Source: Arcobacter sp. (GTDB taxonomy: Bacteria; Campylobacterota; Campylobacteria; Campylobacterales; Arcobacteraceae). From it: a stretch of DNA of 64,000 nucleotides. Below the pieces are notes generated by a model that was not told where the DNA came from, made no database searches, and saw only the letters and a list, made by a program, of their open reading frames with translations. The stretch covers positions 1-64,000 of the forward strand of contig QKDL01000054.1 in the NCBI GenBank assembly GCA_003252105.1, in the 5' to 3' direction. Shown in pieces: positions 54,964 to 63,453 of the stretch; position 1 is the first letter of the stretch; every line of letters begins with the position of its first letter. The translations under genes were made by a program, and so were the position numbers.

Positions 54964-55475
54964 TTAATCTTTCCTAATATATCTTTTATAATATCTTTCA
55001 TATCTTTATCTTCAACATCCACGATAATATCTGCAACTTTTTTATAATCTTCTATTCTTTGATTATAAATCTTTTTTGCCTCTTTTAAATCTTGAAGAAG
55101 AGGTCTTTTTCTTAACTTTGCTTTTGCATTTGGCGCTTTATGAATTCTTGCTAAAATCCCTTCAAAGCTTGATTCTAAATATACTATTGTTCCAATATTG
55201 TGAATATTTTCTTGTCTAAAGAAACCACCACCTGTTGAGATTATTGTATTGTCAACATTTTTTTCAAGCCATAAAGCACACTTTTTTTCTAAATTTCTGA
55301 AATATGCTTCACCCTCATCGTTAAATATTCTTTTTATTTTTTTGTTTTCAACACTTTCTATTAAATCATCGGTATCTATAGCAAAATAATCTGTTGCCTT
55401 AACAAGCGCCCTTGCAACAGTTCCTTTCCCTACTCCCATAAAACCAATTAAAATGATATTATTTTTTTTACTCAA
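54960..55475 (-). CDS. aroK: Shikimate kinase
   Basis: A 171-residue kinase of the chorismate path. The P-loop is GFMGVGKGT at 11-19 (GKGT in place of the commoner GKST), the shikimate-binding DTDDLIE is at 35-41, and FRNLEKKCALWL, STGGGFF and KRPLLQ follow. It is the first gene of the hisD group, with promoter in the 55476-55637 spacer that it shares with the divergent GGDEF gene. Confidence 0.93.
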   Translation of the reverse strand: MSKKNNIILIGFMGVGKGTVARALVKATDYFAIDTDDLIESVENKKIKRIFNDEGEAYFRNLEKKCALWLEKNVDNTIISTGGGFFRQENIHNIGTIVYLESSFEGILARIHKAPNAKAKLRKRPLLQDLKEAKKIYNQRIEDYKKVADIIVDVEDKDMKDIIKDILGKIK

Positions 55476-55637
55476 TTTTAATTTCCTATTGTGATAAATC
55501 CAGAGATTATATCTAAATTTAGGTAAACTTATTATGAAGAAGTTTTTGTTTTATTTTTTATAAAAATTATTATATAGTTTTATATAAAATTTTACTCCAT
55601 TTCAATATAATATTATTAACTTAATAAAGGTTATCTA

Positions 55638-56357
55638 ATGAAAAAAATCATCTTATTATTTTTACTATTTATTTCTATAACATATGCAAATGTAAGTGTT
55701 GATGAAACAACACTTGAATTATTAAGTATGCTTAAACTTATCTCAAAATCATTGGGTGTTTTAGCCATAATGCTATTAGCTTTATTAGTTTATTTTATAA
55801 CTGATAATATAAGATTTAAAAGAAAAACCTTAAAAGAATTAGAAAAAGCGAAACAAGAACTTGAGAACTCAACTATAAAAGATACTTTAACAGGATTATC
55901 AAATAAAAAATATTTTGATGATATTTTTAATGTGGAGCAAAGTATTTCAACAAGGGAAAAATCTTATTTAAATCTCTTTATTTTAGATATAAACAATTAT
56001 AATAATTTTAAAATAGAATCAGAAAAAGAACTTAATGAAACACTAAAAATCATATCAAATTTTTTGAAACATCATTTTAAAAGAGCTACAGATTCAATTT
56101 TTAAATTAGAAGAAGGTCAATTTGCAGGGATTATTCTTTCAAAAAATAAAGATGAAGTAAAAAACTATTTGGAAAAGTTACTAGAAAATATTGACAATTC
56201 AAATCAATATATATCTATTTCAATTGGACTAAAAACTAATCATATAGAAGAAAAATTAAATAAAGAGACAATCTATAAAATGGCACTTCATGCTTTACAA
56301 AATGCAAAAAAGATTGATACTAATAAAATAATTGAGTTTGATGAAATTTTAAAGTAA
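55638..56357 (+). CDS. Degenerate GGDEF-domain membrane protein
   Basis: A 239-residue protein with a signal-like N-terminus (MKKIILLFLLFISITYA), a membrane helix at about 38-56 and a GGDEF fold (about 78-238). KDTLTGLSNKKYFDD and the metal Asp117 (FILDINNYNNFK) are kept, but the signature loop is E158-E-G-Q-F162 instead of GGDEF. It is therefore unlikely to make cyclic-di-GMP and may bind nucleotide as a sensor or be inert. A -10 TATAAT lies at 55606-55611. It is convergent with the next small gene, 5 nt apart. Confidence 0.82.
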   Translation: MKKIILLFLLFISITYANVSVDETTLELLSMLKLISKSLGVLAIMLLALLVYFITDNIRFKRKTLKELEKAKQELENSTIKDTLTGLSNKKYFDDIFNVEQSISTREKSYLNLFILDINNYNNFKIESEKELNETLKIISNFLKHHFKRATDSIFKLEEGQFAGIILSKNKDEVKNYLEKLLENIDNSNQYISISIGLKTNHIEEKLNKETIYKMALHALQNAKKIDTNKIIEFDEILK

Positions 56358-56362
56358 TAAAT

Positions 56363-56551
56363 TTATCCATTTTGTGCATCTATAATCACACTATTTGCTT
56401 TATTGATTAATCTATCTTCATGATCTGCAACCCATGAATCTAAACCAACAAAAGCAACCATTACTATAATTAAAAGAATGAATGTAACCAAAACTTTATC
56501 CATAGCTCCACGTTGGCTTTTGATAATTCTTCTTTTTATTAAATTTGTCAA
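56363..56551 (-). CDS. Small single-span membrane protein, unknown
   Basis: A 62-residue protein: basic N-terminus (TNLIKRRIIKSQRG), one hydrophobic helix (about 20-38, VLVTFILLIIVMVAFVGLDSWV), then an acidic-to-neutral tail (HEDRLINKANSVIIDAQNG). The start is TTG at 56551, supported by AAGGA about 7 nt upstream; the internal ATG (MDKVL) has its GGAG too close. The basic-Gly-helix layout recalls short pilin-like proteins, but no prepilin motif fits. I do not recognise it. It lies 42 nt after the kinase gene in the same direction. Confidence 0.55.
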   Translation of the reverse strand: MTNLIKRRIIKSQRGAMDKVLVTFILLIIVMVAFVGLDSWVADHEDRLINKANSVIIDAQNG

Positions 56552-56593
56552 TATTTTTCCTTATTATTTGTAAAGAATATAATTATAACATAA

Positions 56594-59464
56594 TTAATTT
56601 AAAGGTAATACGATAGAAAACTCTGCACCCTCATATGAAATATCTTTATATCTTCCAGAGATATTTTGCACGCTAATTTTCCCTTTCATATTATTTTCTA
56701 TAATTTGATGGGTCATATATAATCCTATTCCTGTTCCTTGACTTTTATGTTTTGTTGTAAAGTATGGATCAAATATTTGATTTATTATTAAAGGGTCTAT
56801 CCCTTTACCATTATCTTTAATACGTATAGTGATATATTTTTTATCAGCTATTACATTTATAAAAATAAATCTTTGAGTTTCAATCTTTTCTAAGGCATCT
56901 TTTGCGTTATTAAATATATTTATCAATGCTTGAGTAAATTCATTTTCGTAGTTATATATTTTTGCATCATCTTGATTTGATTCAAAAACAATTTCAATAT
57001 TGTATTTTTCAAACATACCCTCTAAAAGCTTTAGATTTTTATTTATTGCACTTAGTATTGAAAAACTTACTTTTTCTTTATCTGTTTTAAAGAAGTTTCT
57101 AAAATCATCAATTGTTTGCGATAAATATTGTGTAGTTCTATTTATTAAAGCCAAAGATTTTTCTTGGTCTGCTTTATCTAATACATCTAACTGACTTTTT
57201 AATTCTAAACTTGTAGCCGTTGTGCTTATAACACTTAAAGGTTGTCTCCATTGATGGGCTATATTTTCAAGCATTTGTCCCATTGAAGCCATTTTTGACT
57301 GTTGGAAAAATATTTTATCTTTATGTTTCATTTCAGTAGTATCAACTATAGATAAGATTTTAACACTTTTTCCTCTATAAGTATTGTAACTCTCTTTTAA
57401 AAGTAATGTAAATAAACTTTTATCTTTTTTTATCCCTTTAGCTTCATAATTATTCTCTTTTTTTATATCTTCATTTATATCTATAAATTCTGAGATATCT
57501 CTTTTTAAAACTTCATCTTTTATCTTATAGCCAAACATATTTAACATAATACTATTTACTTCAATACAACTATTTTTTTCTAATATAATAATCCCTTCCA
57601 TTACAGAATCTAATAAAACTTGAGAATCTTTTATAGATTCTTGAAGCTTTTTCTGAGCTGAATTTAGTTCATATTGTTTCTTTTTAAGTTTTTGATTATA
57701 TTTTAGAAGTTGAAAATGTCTATATACTCCTAAAAATAATAACAATGCAATAGCTGCTAATATTTGATAAAAAAGTTCATAATCAAACCCTTTTTCAAAC
57801 TTTACAGAGATATATTTATTTAAGATTTTTTGTTTTGTTTCTTCATCTATTGAGTTAACTGCTTTTTCAAAAAGTTCAAAAAGAATAGTATCATCATTTC
57901 TAACTCCAACTCCTAACTGTAAATAATCATCAAGTTTTCCTGCAATCTTTAATTCACTAATATATTCATGCTGTAATTCATAAGCAACTGTTGGTAAAGC
58001 ATCTAAAAATCCAAAAATTTTACCTTCATTTACCTTTTTCATACCCTCAGCTACATCTTTTACATCAATTATTTTGTGATTTGGATATCTTTTTTTCATA
58101 AGTTCTGCTATGGCATAACCTTTTACTATACCTATTTTTTCTTTTGTTAATAAAGATTCTACATCTGTAATAAAAAGTTTATCAGTTTTTGTAGCCAATA
58201 CAATAGGAAAAGAAACATATGGTTTAGTAAACTTCATATATTTTAATCTATCAGGTGTTGGCATAGCTAATGAGAATATATCACATTTTCTCTGTTTTGC
58301 TAAATCTATAGATTCTGGCCAATCTTTTGTAGGAACAAGTGTTATTGGTATACCTATTTTCTTAGAAATCAAAGGGATATAATCTGATGTCATACCAATA
58401 TATTTTCCATTTTCTATTTTTTCATAAGGCATCCAATTAGGATCTATACACATTTTTATATCTTTTTTAGCAGATATATATAGTTTTTGTTCATTTGTAA
58501 AATCTAATTCTTCATCTTTTTTGCTACTCAAATCAAGAATTATTTCATTAATATTAAATTGTTTCTGAACTAAACCTTCATTTGCTAATTCATAAATACT
58601 TTTTTGTAAAAGTGATTTATTTATCTCTCCTATTTTATAAATATTTACCATAAGCAATTTTTCTATTTGATCTGCTTCAAATTTTAAAGCTTCTTTTGTT
58701 TTTCTTTTTGTATATTTATCAAAAATTATGTTTATTATTTCATCTTTATTTTTTATTGCATACTCCCAACCTTTGGTTGTGGCATCAACAAATTTTTTGA
58801 CTCTTGAAAGATTGTTTTTAATCTCATTAGTTGATGTAAAAAGATTTAGTCCTGAACCATAAATACCATAAGAAAGAGGATCAATGATAGTATAAGGCTT
58901 TTTAGATTTTTTTATATCATAAAGTTCATTTGATAAGTATATACTTACTGCATCTACATTTCCATTTATAAAATCATCTGCATTAAAACCATGTGGTACA
59001 AATTTATAATCATCCCTTTTTATATTAAATTTTTTAAGTAAAGTGCTTAAAGTAGATTCTTCTAGCTGCATTTTTTCAGCCATTATCACTTTTCCTCTTA
59101 AATCTTCAGGGGTTATAATATCTTGTGTAGCTACAAAAGCAAGTGGAGAACGTTTAAAATAGTTTGCTATAAGTTTTACCGAATCCCTTACTGAATAAAT
59201 ATAAGATAAAGAAAGATCATAAACTGCATATTCTGCTTTATTGTTTTTTAATTCTTCAACAATGTTTAAACCATCTTTGAACTCTTTGATATTTACATCT
59301 AATCCAAGCTCTTTATAAAATCCCTTCTCACGTGCTGCAATAAAACCTGCATATTCAAATTGATATTTCCAATTTAGTTGTAAAGAGATTTTTTCTAATT
59401 CTTTTTGTGATGAGTATAAAGAACTTATTGATAAAAAAATAAATATCAAAACTTTGTAAAACAA
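56594..59464 (-). CDS. Histidine kinase with two periplasmic solute-binding sensor domains and a PAS domain
   Basis: A 956-residue membrane sensor kinase. It has a signal peptide, an NMT1/THI5-like binding domain (about 25-300; LNWKYQFEYAGFIAAREKGFYKELGL) and a type 3 amino-acid-like binding domain (about 325-560; DPNWMPYEKIENGKYIGMTSDY). Next are one membrane helix (about 568-585), a PAS domain (about 615-735), a kinase core with His737 (ENIAHQWRQPL), and the ATPase with NNAKDAL, DNGKG and GTGIGL. The cognate response regulator is not in the flanks. The ligands are unknown; thiamine-precursor-like and amino-acid-like molecules would fit the folds. Confidence 0.9.
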   Translation of the reverse strand: MFYKVLIFIFLSISSLYSSQKELEKISLQLNWKYQFEYAGFIAAREKGFYKELGLDVNIKEFKDGLNIVEELKNNKAEYAVYDLSLSYIYSVRDSVKLIANYFKRSPLAFVATQDIITPEDLRGKVIMAEKMQLEESTLSTLLKKFNIKRDDYKFVPHGFNADDFINGNVDAVSIYLSNELYDIKKSKKPYTIIDPLSYGIYGSGLNLFTSTNEIKNNLSRVKKFVDATTKGWEYAIKNKDEIINIIFDKYTKRKTKEALKFEADQIEKLLMVNIYKIGEINKSLLQKSIYELANEGLVQKQFNINEIILDLSSKKDEELDFTNEQKLYISAKKDIKMCIDPNWMPYEKIENGKYIGMTSDYIPLISKKIGIPITLVPTKDWPESIDLAKQRKCDIFSLAMPTPDRLKYMKFTKPYVSFPIVLATKTDKLFITDVESLLTKEKIGIVKGYAIAELMKKRYPNHKIIDVKDVAEGMKKVNEGKIFGFLDALPTVAYELQHEYISELKIAGKLDDYLQLGVGVRNDDTILFELFEKAVNSIDEETKQKILNKYISVKFEKGFDYELFYQILAAIALLLFLGVYRHFQLLKYNQKLKKKQYELNSAQKKLQESIKDSQVLLDSVMEGIIILEKNSCIEVNSIMLNMFGYKIKDEVLKRDISEFIDINEDIKKENNYEAKGIKKDKSLFTLLLKESYNTYRGKSVKILSIVDTTEMKHKDKIFFQQSKMASMGQMLENIAHQWRQPLSVISTTATSLELKSQLDVLDKADQEKSLALINRTTQYLSQTIDDFRNFFKTDKEKVSFSILSAINKNLKLLEGMFEKYNIEIVFESNQDDAKIYNYENEFTQALINIFNNAKDALEKIETQRFIFINVIADKKYITIRIKDNGKGIDPLIINQIFDPYFTTKHKSQGTGIGLYMTHQIIENNMKGKISVQNISGRYKDISYEGAEFSIVLPLN

Positions 59465-59483
59465 TTTAGTTTCCTTTGAGGAT

Positions 59484-60392
59484 TTAGTTAATAATATCTA
59501 AAGAATATTTAAATTTTCTATTATATCTTAAAAGCATACTTTCATTTCCTAGAAGCCCACCTTGATGGATATATAATATTGTTGGTAAATTATTTGATGA
59601 ATAATTAGCCAAATATTCAAAAAGCGTTTTAAATCCTAATGAATCATAAAGCAAATCAAATTCAATTTCAGTTTCATCTAAAAGTTCATAATATATATCG
59701 ATAAAATCTTTATATAATTTTCCAAAATGGTATTTTTTTTCTGGTTCTAAAATGGTTGGGTGTATCTTTTCATCCTCTTCCAAAGAGAAAAACTGTTTTT
59801 TTAAATAAGAACTTCCTCCTACACACGATACAGTTAAAACTTCTATAGGAAGATGTTTTTGTAAAAATAATGCAGTAGTTCCCGTACCACTTGGTAAAAA
59901 CACTTTTACATCTTTTAAATTATTATTTTCAAGCCAAGATTTTATCTCATTTGCTAAAATCTTAATCCCATATTCAGCTTCTTTTACTCTGCCACCCTCT
60001 TCTATATATAAAATATCATCAGCAAGTAAGTTTTCTTTTATATATTTATCTAAGTCCTCTACATCTTTTTCTATAATATTTACACCATTTTCTAAAGCTT
60101 TTTTATAGTTTCCATTTGGATTCTCTTTTAGGTATGAACTTATATGTTTTACATAAAAATCTAAAGGTAAACCTTTTTGTTTTGCTAAAAATGATAAAGA
60201 GTATAAAGAGTTTGCTTGAGCTGAACCATAACTTATAATCTTTTTTATATTAGGAAAATCATTTACTAAAAAGTAATAAAATTTTCTAGCTTTATTACCA
60301 CTAAAATCTTTATGTAATAGATCATCTCTTTTTATAAAAAATTCTAATTTTTTAAATTTAATTTTGTCTATTGGGGAGTTTATATAATTCAT
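59484..60392 (-). CDS. PLP-dependent D-cysteine desulfhydrase / ACC deaminase family protein
   Basis: A 302-residue fold-type II PLP enzyme. The Schiff-base lysine is K34 in FSGNKARKF, SYGSAQANSLYSLSFLAKQKG follows, PSGTGTTALFLQ binds phosphate, and the end reads ILYIHQGGLLGN. The family splits 1-aminocyclopropane-1-carboxylate or D-cysteine and releases ammonia or sulfide. Which substrate cannot be decided here. It lies 20 nt upstream of the kinase gene on the same strand, so may be co-transcribed. Confidence 0.87.
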   Translation of the reverse strand: MNYINSPIDKIKFKKLEFFIKRDDLLHKDFSGNKARKFYYFLVNDFPNIKKIISYGSAQANSLYSLSFLAKQKGLPLDFYVKHISSYLKENPNGNYKKALENGVNIIEKDVEDLDKYIKENLLADDILYIEEGGRVKEAEYGIKILANEIKSWLENNNLKDVKVFLPSGTGTTALFLQKHLPIEVLTVSCVGGSSYLKKQFFSLEEDEKIHPTILEPEKKYHFGKLYKDFIDIYYELLDETEIEFDLLYDSLGFKTLFEYLANYSSNNLPTILYIHQGGLLGNESMLLRYNRKFKYSLDIIN

Positions 60393-60450
60393 TAAGATTA
60401 TTATACTAAAATTACACGAAACATAAAGAAAATATATAAAAGAGTTATAG

Positions 60451-60924
60451 ATGGGTTTATTAGAATATATTGATAAAGGTGGAATAATAGTTTATATCTT
60501 GATATTTTTAAATATCATTGGATTTACAATTATTATCTGGAAATTTTTAACAATACCAAGAAAAAGAGCAATGGTTCAAAGAATAAGAGATAAGGTAGAT
60601 ATTACAAATACTAAAAACTTAGAGATACAAATAGAGTATGAAGTAAAAAGATTAGAAAGTGGATTAACTTATATAAAAAATATCGCTTCAGTAGCGCCAC
60701 TTTTAGGACTTTTAGGAACTGTTTATGGAGTTTATAAATCTTTTGAGATAATTACTCAAAAAGGATTAGGAGATCCTACTATTTTTTCAAGTGGAATATC
60801 AATTGCTCTTATTACAACAATAGCAGGTCTAATTGTGGCTATTCCTCATCACATAGCCTATAATCATTTTATCTCTATGTTAGATTCAATTGAACTTAGA
60901 GCAAAAAAAGAGTTAATCGGCTAA
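60451..60924 (+). CDS. exbB: ExbB/TolQ/MotA-family proton channel protein
   Basis: A 157-residue membrane protein with three helices (about 12-31, 76-99 and 110-135). The family motif is VAPLLGLLGTVYGVYKSFEII and ALITTIAGLIVAIPHHIAYN. With ExbD it passes proton energy to TonB or TolA. It is compact compared with E. coli ExbB, common in this phylum. No tonB follows. Confidence 0.88.
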   Translation: MGLLEYIDKGGIIVYILIFLNIIGFTIIIWKFLTIPRKRAMVQRIRDKVDITNTKNLEIQIEYEVKRLESGLTYIKNIASVAPLLGLLGTVYGVYKSFEIITQKGLGDPTIFSSGISIALITTIAGLIVAIPHHIAYNHFISMLDSIELRAKKELIG

Positions 60925-60927
60925 TTT

Positions 60928-61314
60928 ATGAAAAGAAGAGAACAATTAGGAATTGATTTAACCCCTGTTATAGATGTTGTATTTATTTTACTTATATTTT
61001 TTATAGTAACTTCTGTATTTAAAAAAGAAGAGTTAGCACTTATGCTTGATTTACCAGAAGCAAATGCAAAAGAGACTCAAATAAAAAATGATCAGATATT
61101 TATTGAACTTAGTCAAGATAAATTGGCCATAAAAGGGATAGAAGTATCGTTTATATCTTTAGAAGATAATATAAAACAGATTAAAGATAACAAAGAACCA
61201 GTAATCGTAAGAATTGATAAAAATACTACTTATGATAGAGTAACTAAAGTTTTAGATTTACTTCAAAAATATAATTTAAATAATTTAGCTTTGGTTACAA
61301 ATAAAGCAGAATAA
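60928..61314 (+). CDS. exbD: ExbD/TolR-family protein
   Basis: A 128-residue protein with a short cytoplasmic tail, one membrane helix with the key Asp (LTPVIDVVFILLIFFIVTSVF, D16) and a periplasmic domain ending RVTKVLDLLQKYNLNNLALVT. It lies 3 nt after exbB. No tonB or tolA lies nearby. Confidence 0.9.
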   Translation: MKRREQLGIDLTPVIDVVFILLIFFIVTSVFKKEELALMLDLPEANAKETQIKNDQIFIELSQDKLAIKGIEVSFISLEDNIKQIKDNKEPVIVRIDKNTTYDRVTKVLDLLQKYNLNNLALVTNKAE

Positions 61315-61339
61315 AAACCAGTCTTTAAGACTAGTTTTT
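61313..61339. terminator. Convergent terminator between exbD and fba
   Basis: AAAAACCAGTC (61313-61323) pairs with GACTAGTTTTT (61329-61339) with one internal mismatch. It overlaps the ends of both genes and is A/T-rich on either side. Confidence 0.7.
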
Positions 61340-62398
61340 ATTTAATGAACAAAGGTCAGAATATGCTATTTCAAGTCTAGCTATCATAGACTCTTGACCT
61401 GCTCTTAAGAATTTTCTTGGATCATAATAAGATTTATTAGGTTTATCTTCACCCTCTGGGTTTCCAATTTGACCTTGTAGGTAATCATGGTTTTTAGCTT
61501 CATACTCTCTTACACCATCCCAAAATGCCCATTGAGTATCTGTATCAATATTCATTTTGATTACACCATAAGAGATTGCATCTCTGATATCTTTTAACTC
61601 AGAACCACTTCCACCATGGAAAACAAAATCAACTGGTTGTTCAACAGTTGAATGTTTTTCTTGAATAAATTTTTGAGAATTAGCTAAAATTACTGGACTT
61701 AATGTTACATTTCCTGGTTTATAAACCCCATGTACATTTCCAAATGAAGCTGCAATTGTAAAATTAGGACTAACTTTACCTAACTGTTCATATGCAAAAC
61801 AAACATCTTCTGGTTGAGTATAAAGTAGAGAGTTATCAATACTAGTGTTATCAACACCATCCTCTTCACCACCTGTAATTCCAAGCTCAATCTCAATCAA
61901 CATATCAATTTTACTCATTCTTTCAAAATACTCAATGCAAGTTGAAATATTCTCTTCTAATGAATCCTCACTTAAATCAAGCATATGTGAAGTAAATAAA
62001 GGTTTACCATGCTTCTCATAAAAAGTTTCACCAGCTTTTAGTAAAGCTTGTATCCAAGGAAGAAGTTTTCTTGCTGCATGGTCTGTGTGTAAAATTACAG
62101 GTATTCCATAAGCTTCTGCTAATGCATGAACATGCATTGCCCCTGATATTGCACCTAATGCTGCTGCATTTTCAGCTTTTAGTCCTTTTCCTGCGAAAAA
62201 TTGTGCTCCACCATTTGAAAACTGAACTATTATAGGTGAATTTACTTTTGCAGCTACTTCTAAAACTGCATTTACTGAATCAGTACCAACAACATTTACA
62301 GCAGGAATTGCAAAATTATTCTCTTTTGCATAAGCAAATAATTTTTTTGCTTCACTTCCACTTAATACACCTGGTTTAACAATATCTAATACAGCCAA
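61331..62398 (-). CDS. fba: Class II fructose-bisphosphate aldolase
   Basis: A 355-residue zinc aldolase of glycolysis and gluconeogenesis. Motifs are VILHTDHAARKLLPW (zinc His), IEIELGITGGEEDGVD and FVFHGGSGSELKDI, with GVIKMNIDTDTQWAF. It lies 14 nt downstream of the peptidyl-prolyl isomerase gene, the same pairing as peb4-fba in Campylobacter jejuni. Confidence 0.95.
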   Translation of the reverse strand: MAVLDIVKPGVLSGSEAKKLFAYAKENNFAIPAVNVVGTDSVNAVLEVAAKVNSPIIVQFSNGGAQFFAGKGLKAENAAALGAISGAMHVHALAEAYGIPVILHTDHAARKLLPWIQALLKAGETFYEKHGKPLFTSHMLDLSEDSLEENISTCIEYFERMSKIDMLIEIELGITGGEEDGVDNTSIDNSLLYTQPEDVCFAYEQLGKVSPNFTIAASFGNVHGVYKPGNVTLSPVILANSQKFIQEKHSTVEQPVDFVFHGGSGSELKDIRDAISYGVIKMNIDTDTQWAFWDGVREYEAKNHDYLQGQIGNPEGEDKPNKSYYDPRKFLRAGQESMIARLEIAYSDLCSLNKN

Positions 62399-62412
62399 CT
62401 TATACTCCTTGT

Positions 62413-63237
62413 TTATTTGATAACTATTTTAGCATTTTTTCTTAATGATTTTAATTCAGTATCAACTTTTTCTCTGAATTTTGTTTGTAATAACATATTG
62501 TCTATATTTTTTTCAACCTCTTCATAAGCTAATGTTTTAGAAGCTTCTTTACCATCTAAATAGATAACATGATAACCAAATTGAGTTTTAACAGGTTCTT
62601 TTGTGTATTTACCAACAGCTAAAGCTTTTGCAGCTTTTGAAAATTCTGGAACCATTTTATCTTCTGAAAATTTACCAAGATATCCACCTTTTGGACCAGT
62701 TGGACCAACTGATTTAGCTTTTGCTAATTTTTCAAATTCCTCTTTTTTCTTTGAAGCTTTATCAAGTTCTTTAATTATCTCTTTTGCTTCATTTTCTGTT
62801 TTTACTAGAATATGTCTAGCTTCTAACATAGTTGGAGTAACAAATTTAGCTTTATTTTCTGTGTAATAATCTTTTTTCTCTTTATCAGATACTTTGATTT
62901 TTTTGAACTCTTTTTGCATCCAAACTTCTAATGCTAAATCATTTTTTAGTTTTTCTAAAGCTTCTTTATACTCTTTTTCTTTGCTTATACCACTTTTTAC
63001 AGCTTGTTGAGTTAATAATTTTCTTTCAATAATTTGATCTATCACTTTATCCTGTGATTTTTTTGGTAAAGCCTCAAAATCTATTTTTGCATTTCTTAAT
63101 GCAACATTTACATCTGCTTTTGTAATCTCTTCTCCATTTACTGAACCATAACTATTAGCAGCACATAAAGATGTTGTTGCTAATGCCATTGAGACTATAA
63201 TACTTGATACTAATTTACTTCGTGTAATTTTAAACAT
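62413..63237 (-). CDS. Periplasmic peptidyl-prolyl isomerase, PpiC/SurA type (PEB4-like)
   Basis: A 274-residue exported chaperone. The signal peptide ends SLCA, followed by a SurA-like N-terminal chaperone helix region and a parvulin domain (about 135-235) with ARHILVKTENEAKEIIKEL, GGYLGKFSEDKMVPEFSKAA and TQFGYHVIYLDG. It helps outer-membrane proteins fold. It lies upstream of fba, as in C. jejuni where PEB4 is encoded beside fba. Confidence 0.92.
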   Translation of the reverse strand: MFKITRSKLVSSIIVSMALATTSLCAANSYGSVNGEEITKADVNVALRNAKIDFEALPKKSQDKVIDQIIERKLLTQQAVKSGISKEKEYKEALEKLKNDLALEVWMQKEFKKIKVSDKEKKDYYTENKAKFVTPTMLEARHILVKTENEAKEIIKELDKASKKKEEFEKLAKAKSVGPTGPKGGYLGKFSEDKMVPEFSKAAKALAVGKYTKEPVKTQFGYHVIYLDGKEASKTLAYEEVEKNIDNMLLQTKFREKVDTELKSLRKNAKIVIK

Positions 63238-63365
63238 TATTTTCCTTCTTCTTAATTAACTTTTATGGTTTGTATTCTATCTTTATTTTATTAACAAAAA
63301 GTTAATTTAGTTGAAACATTTATTACACGAGGATTTATAAATTTTAAAATTTAGCTTAAAAAACC

Positions 63366-63427
63366 TTTAAATTTTAAGGATTTTATGATATAATTCCGAC
63401 CAAAATTAAAATTAACTTAAATTTAAG
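63366..63427 (+). promoter_or_regulatory. hsrA promoter with TTTAAG-type words
   Basis: A strong extended -10, TGATATAAT (TATAAT at 63389-63394), lies 60 nt before the start codon. TTTAAA and TTTTAAGG words lie just upstream (63366-63379), and a perfect palindrome CTTAAATTTAAG lies downstream (63416-63427). HP1043-type regulators bind TTAAG-containing sequences, so autoregulation is possible; this is inference. Confidence 0.5.
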
Positions 63428-63453
63428 CTAATTTAAAAGCAAGGGAAGTCTAA

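Noticed and set aside
63389-63427. Possible tRNA or small RNA between the isomerase gene and hsrA
   Set aside because: Only promoter-like and palindromic AT words are seen; no cloverleaf, CCA or conserved T-loop.
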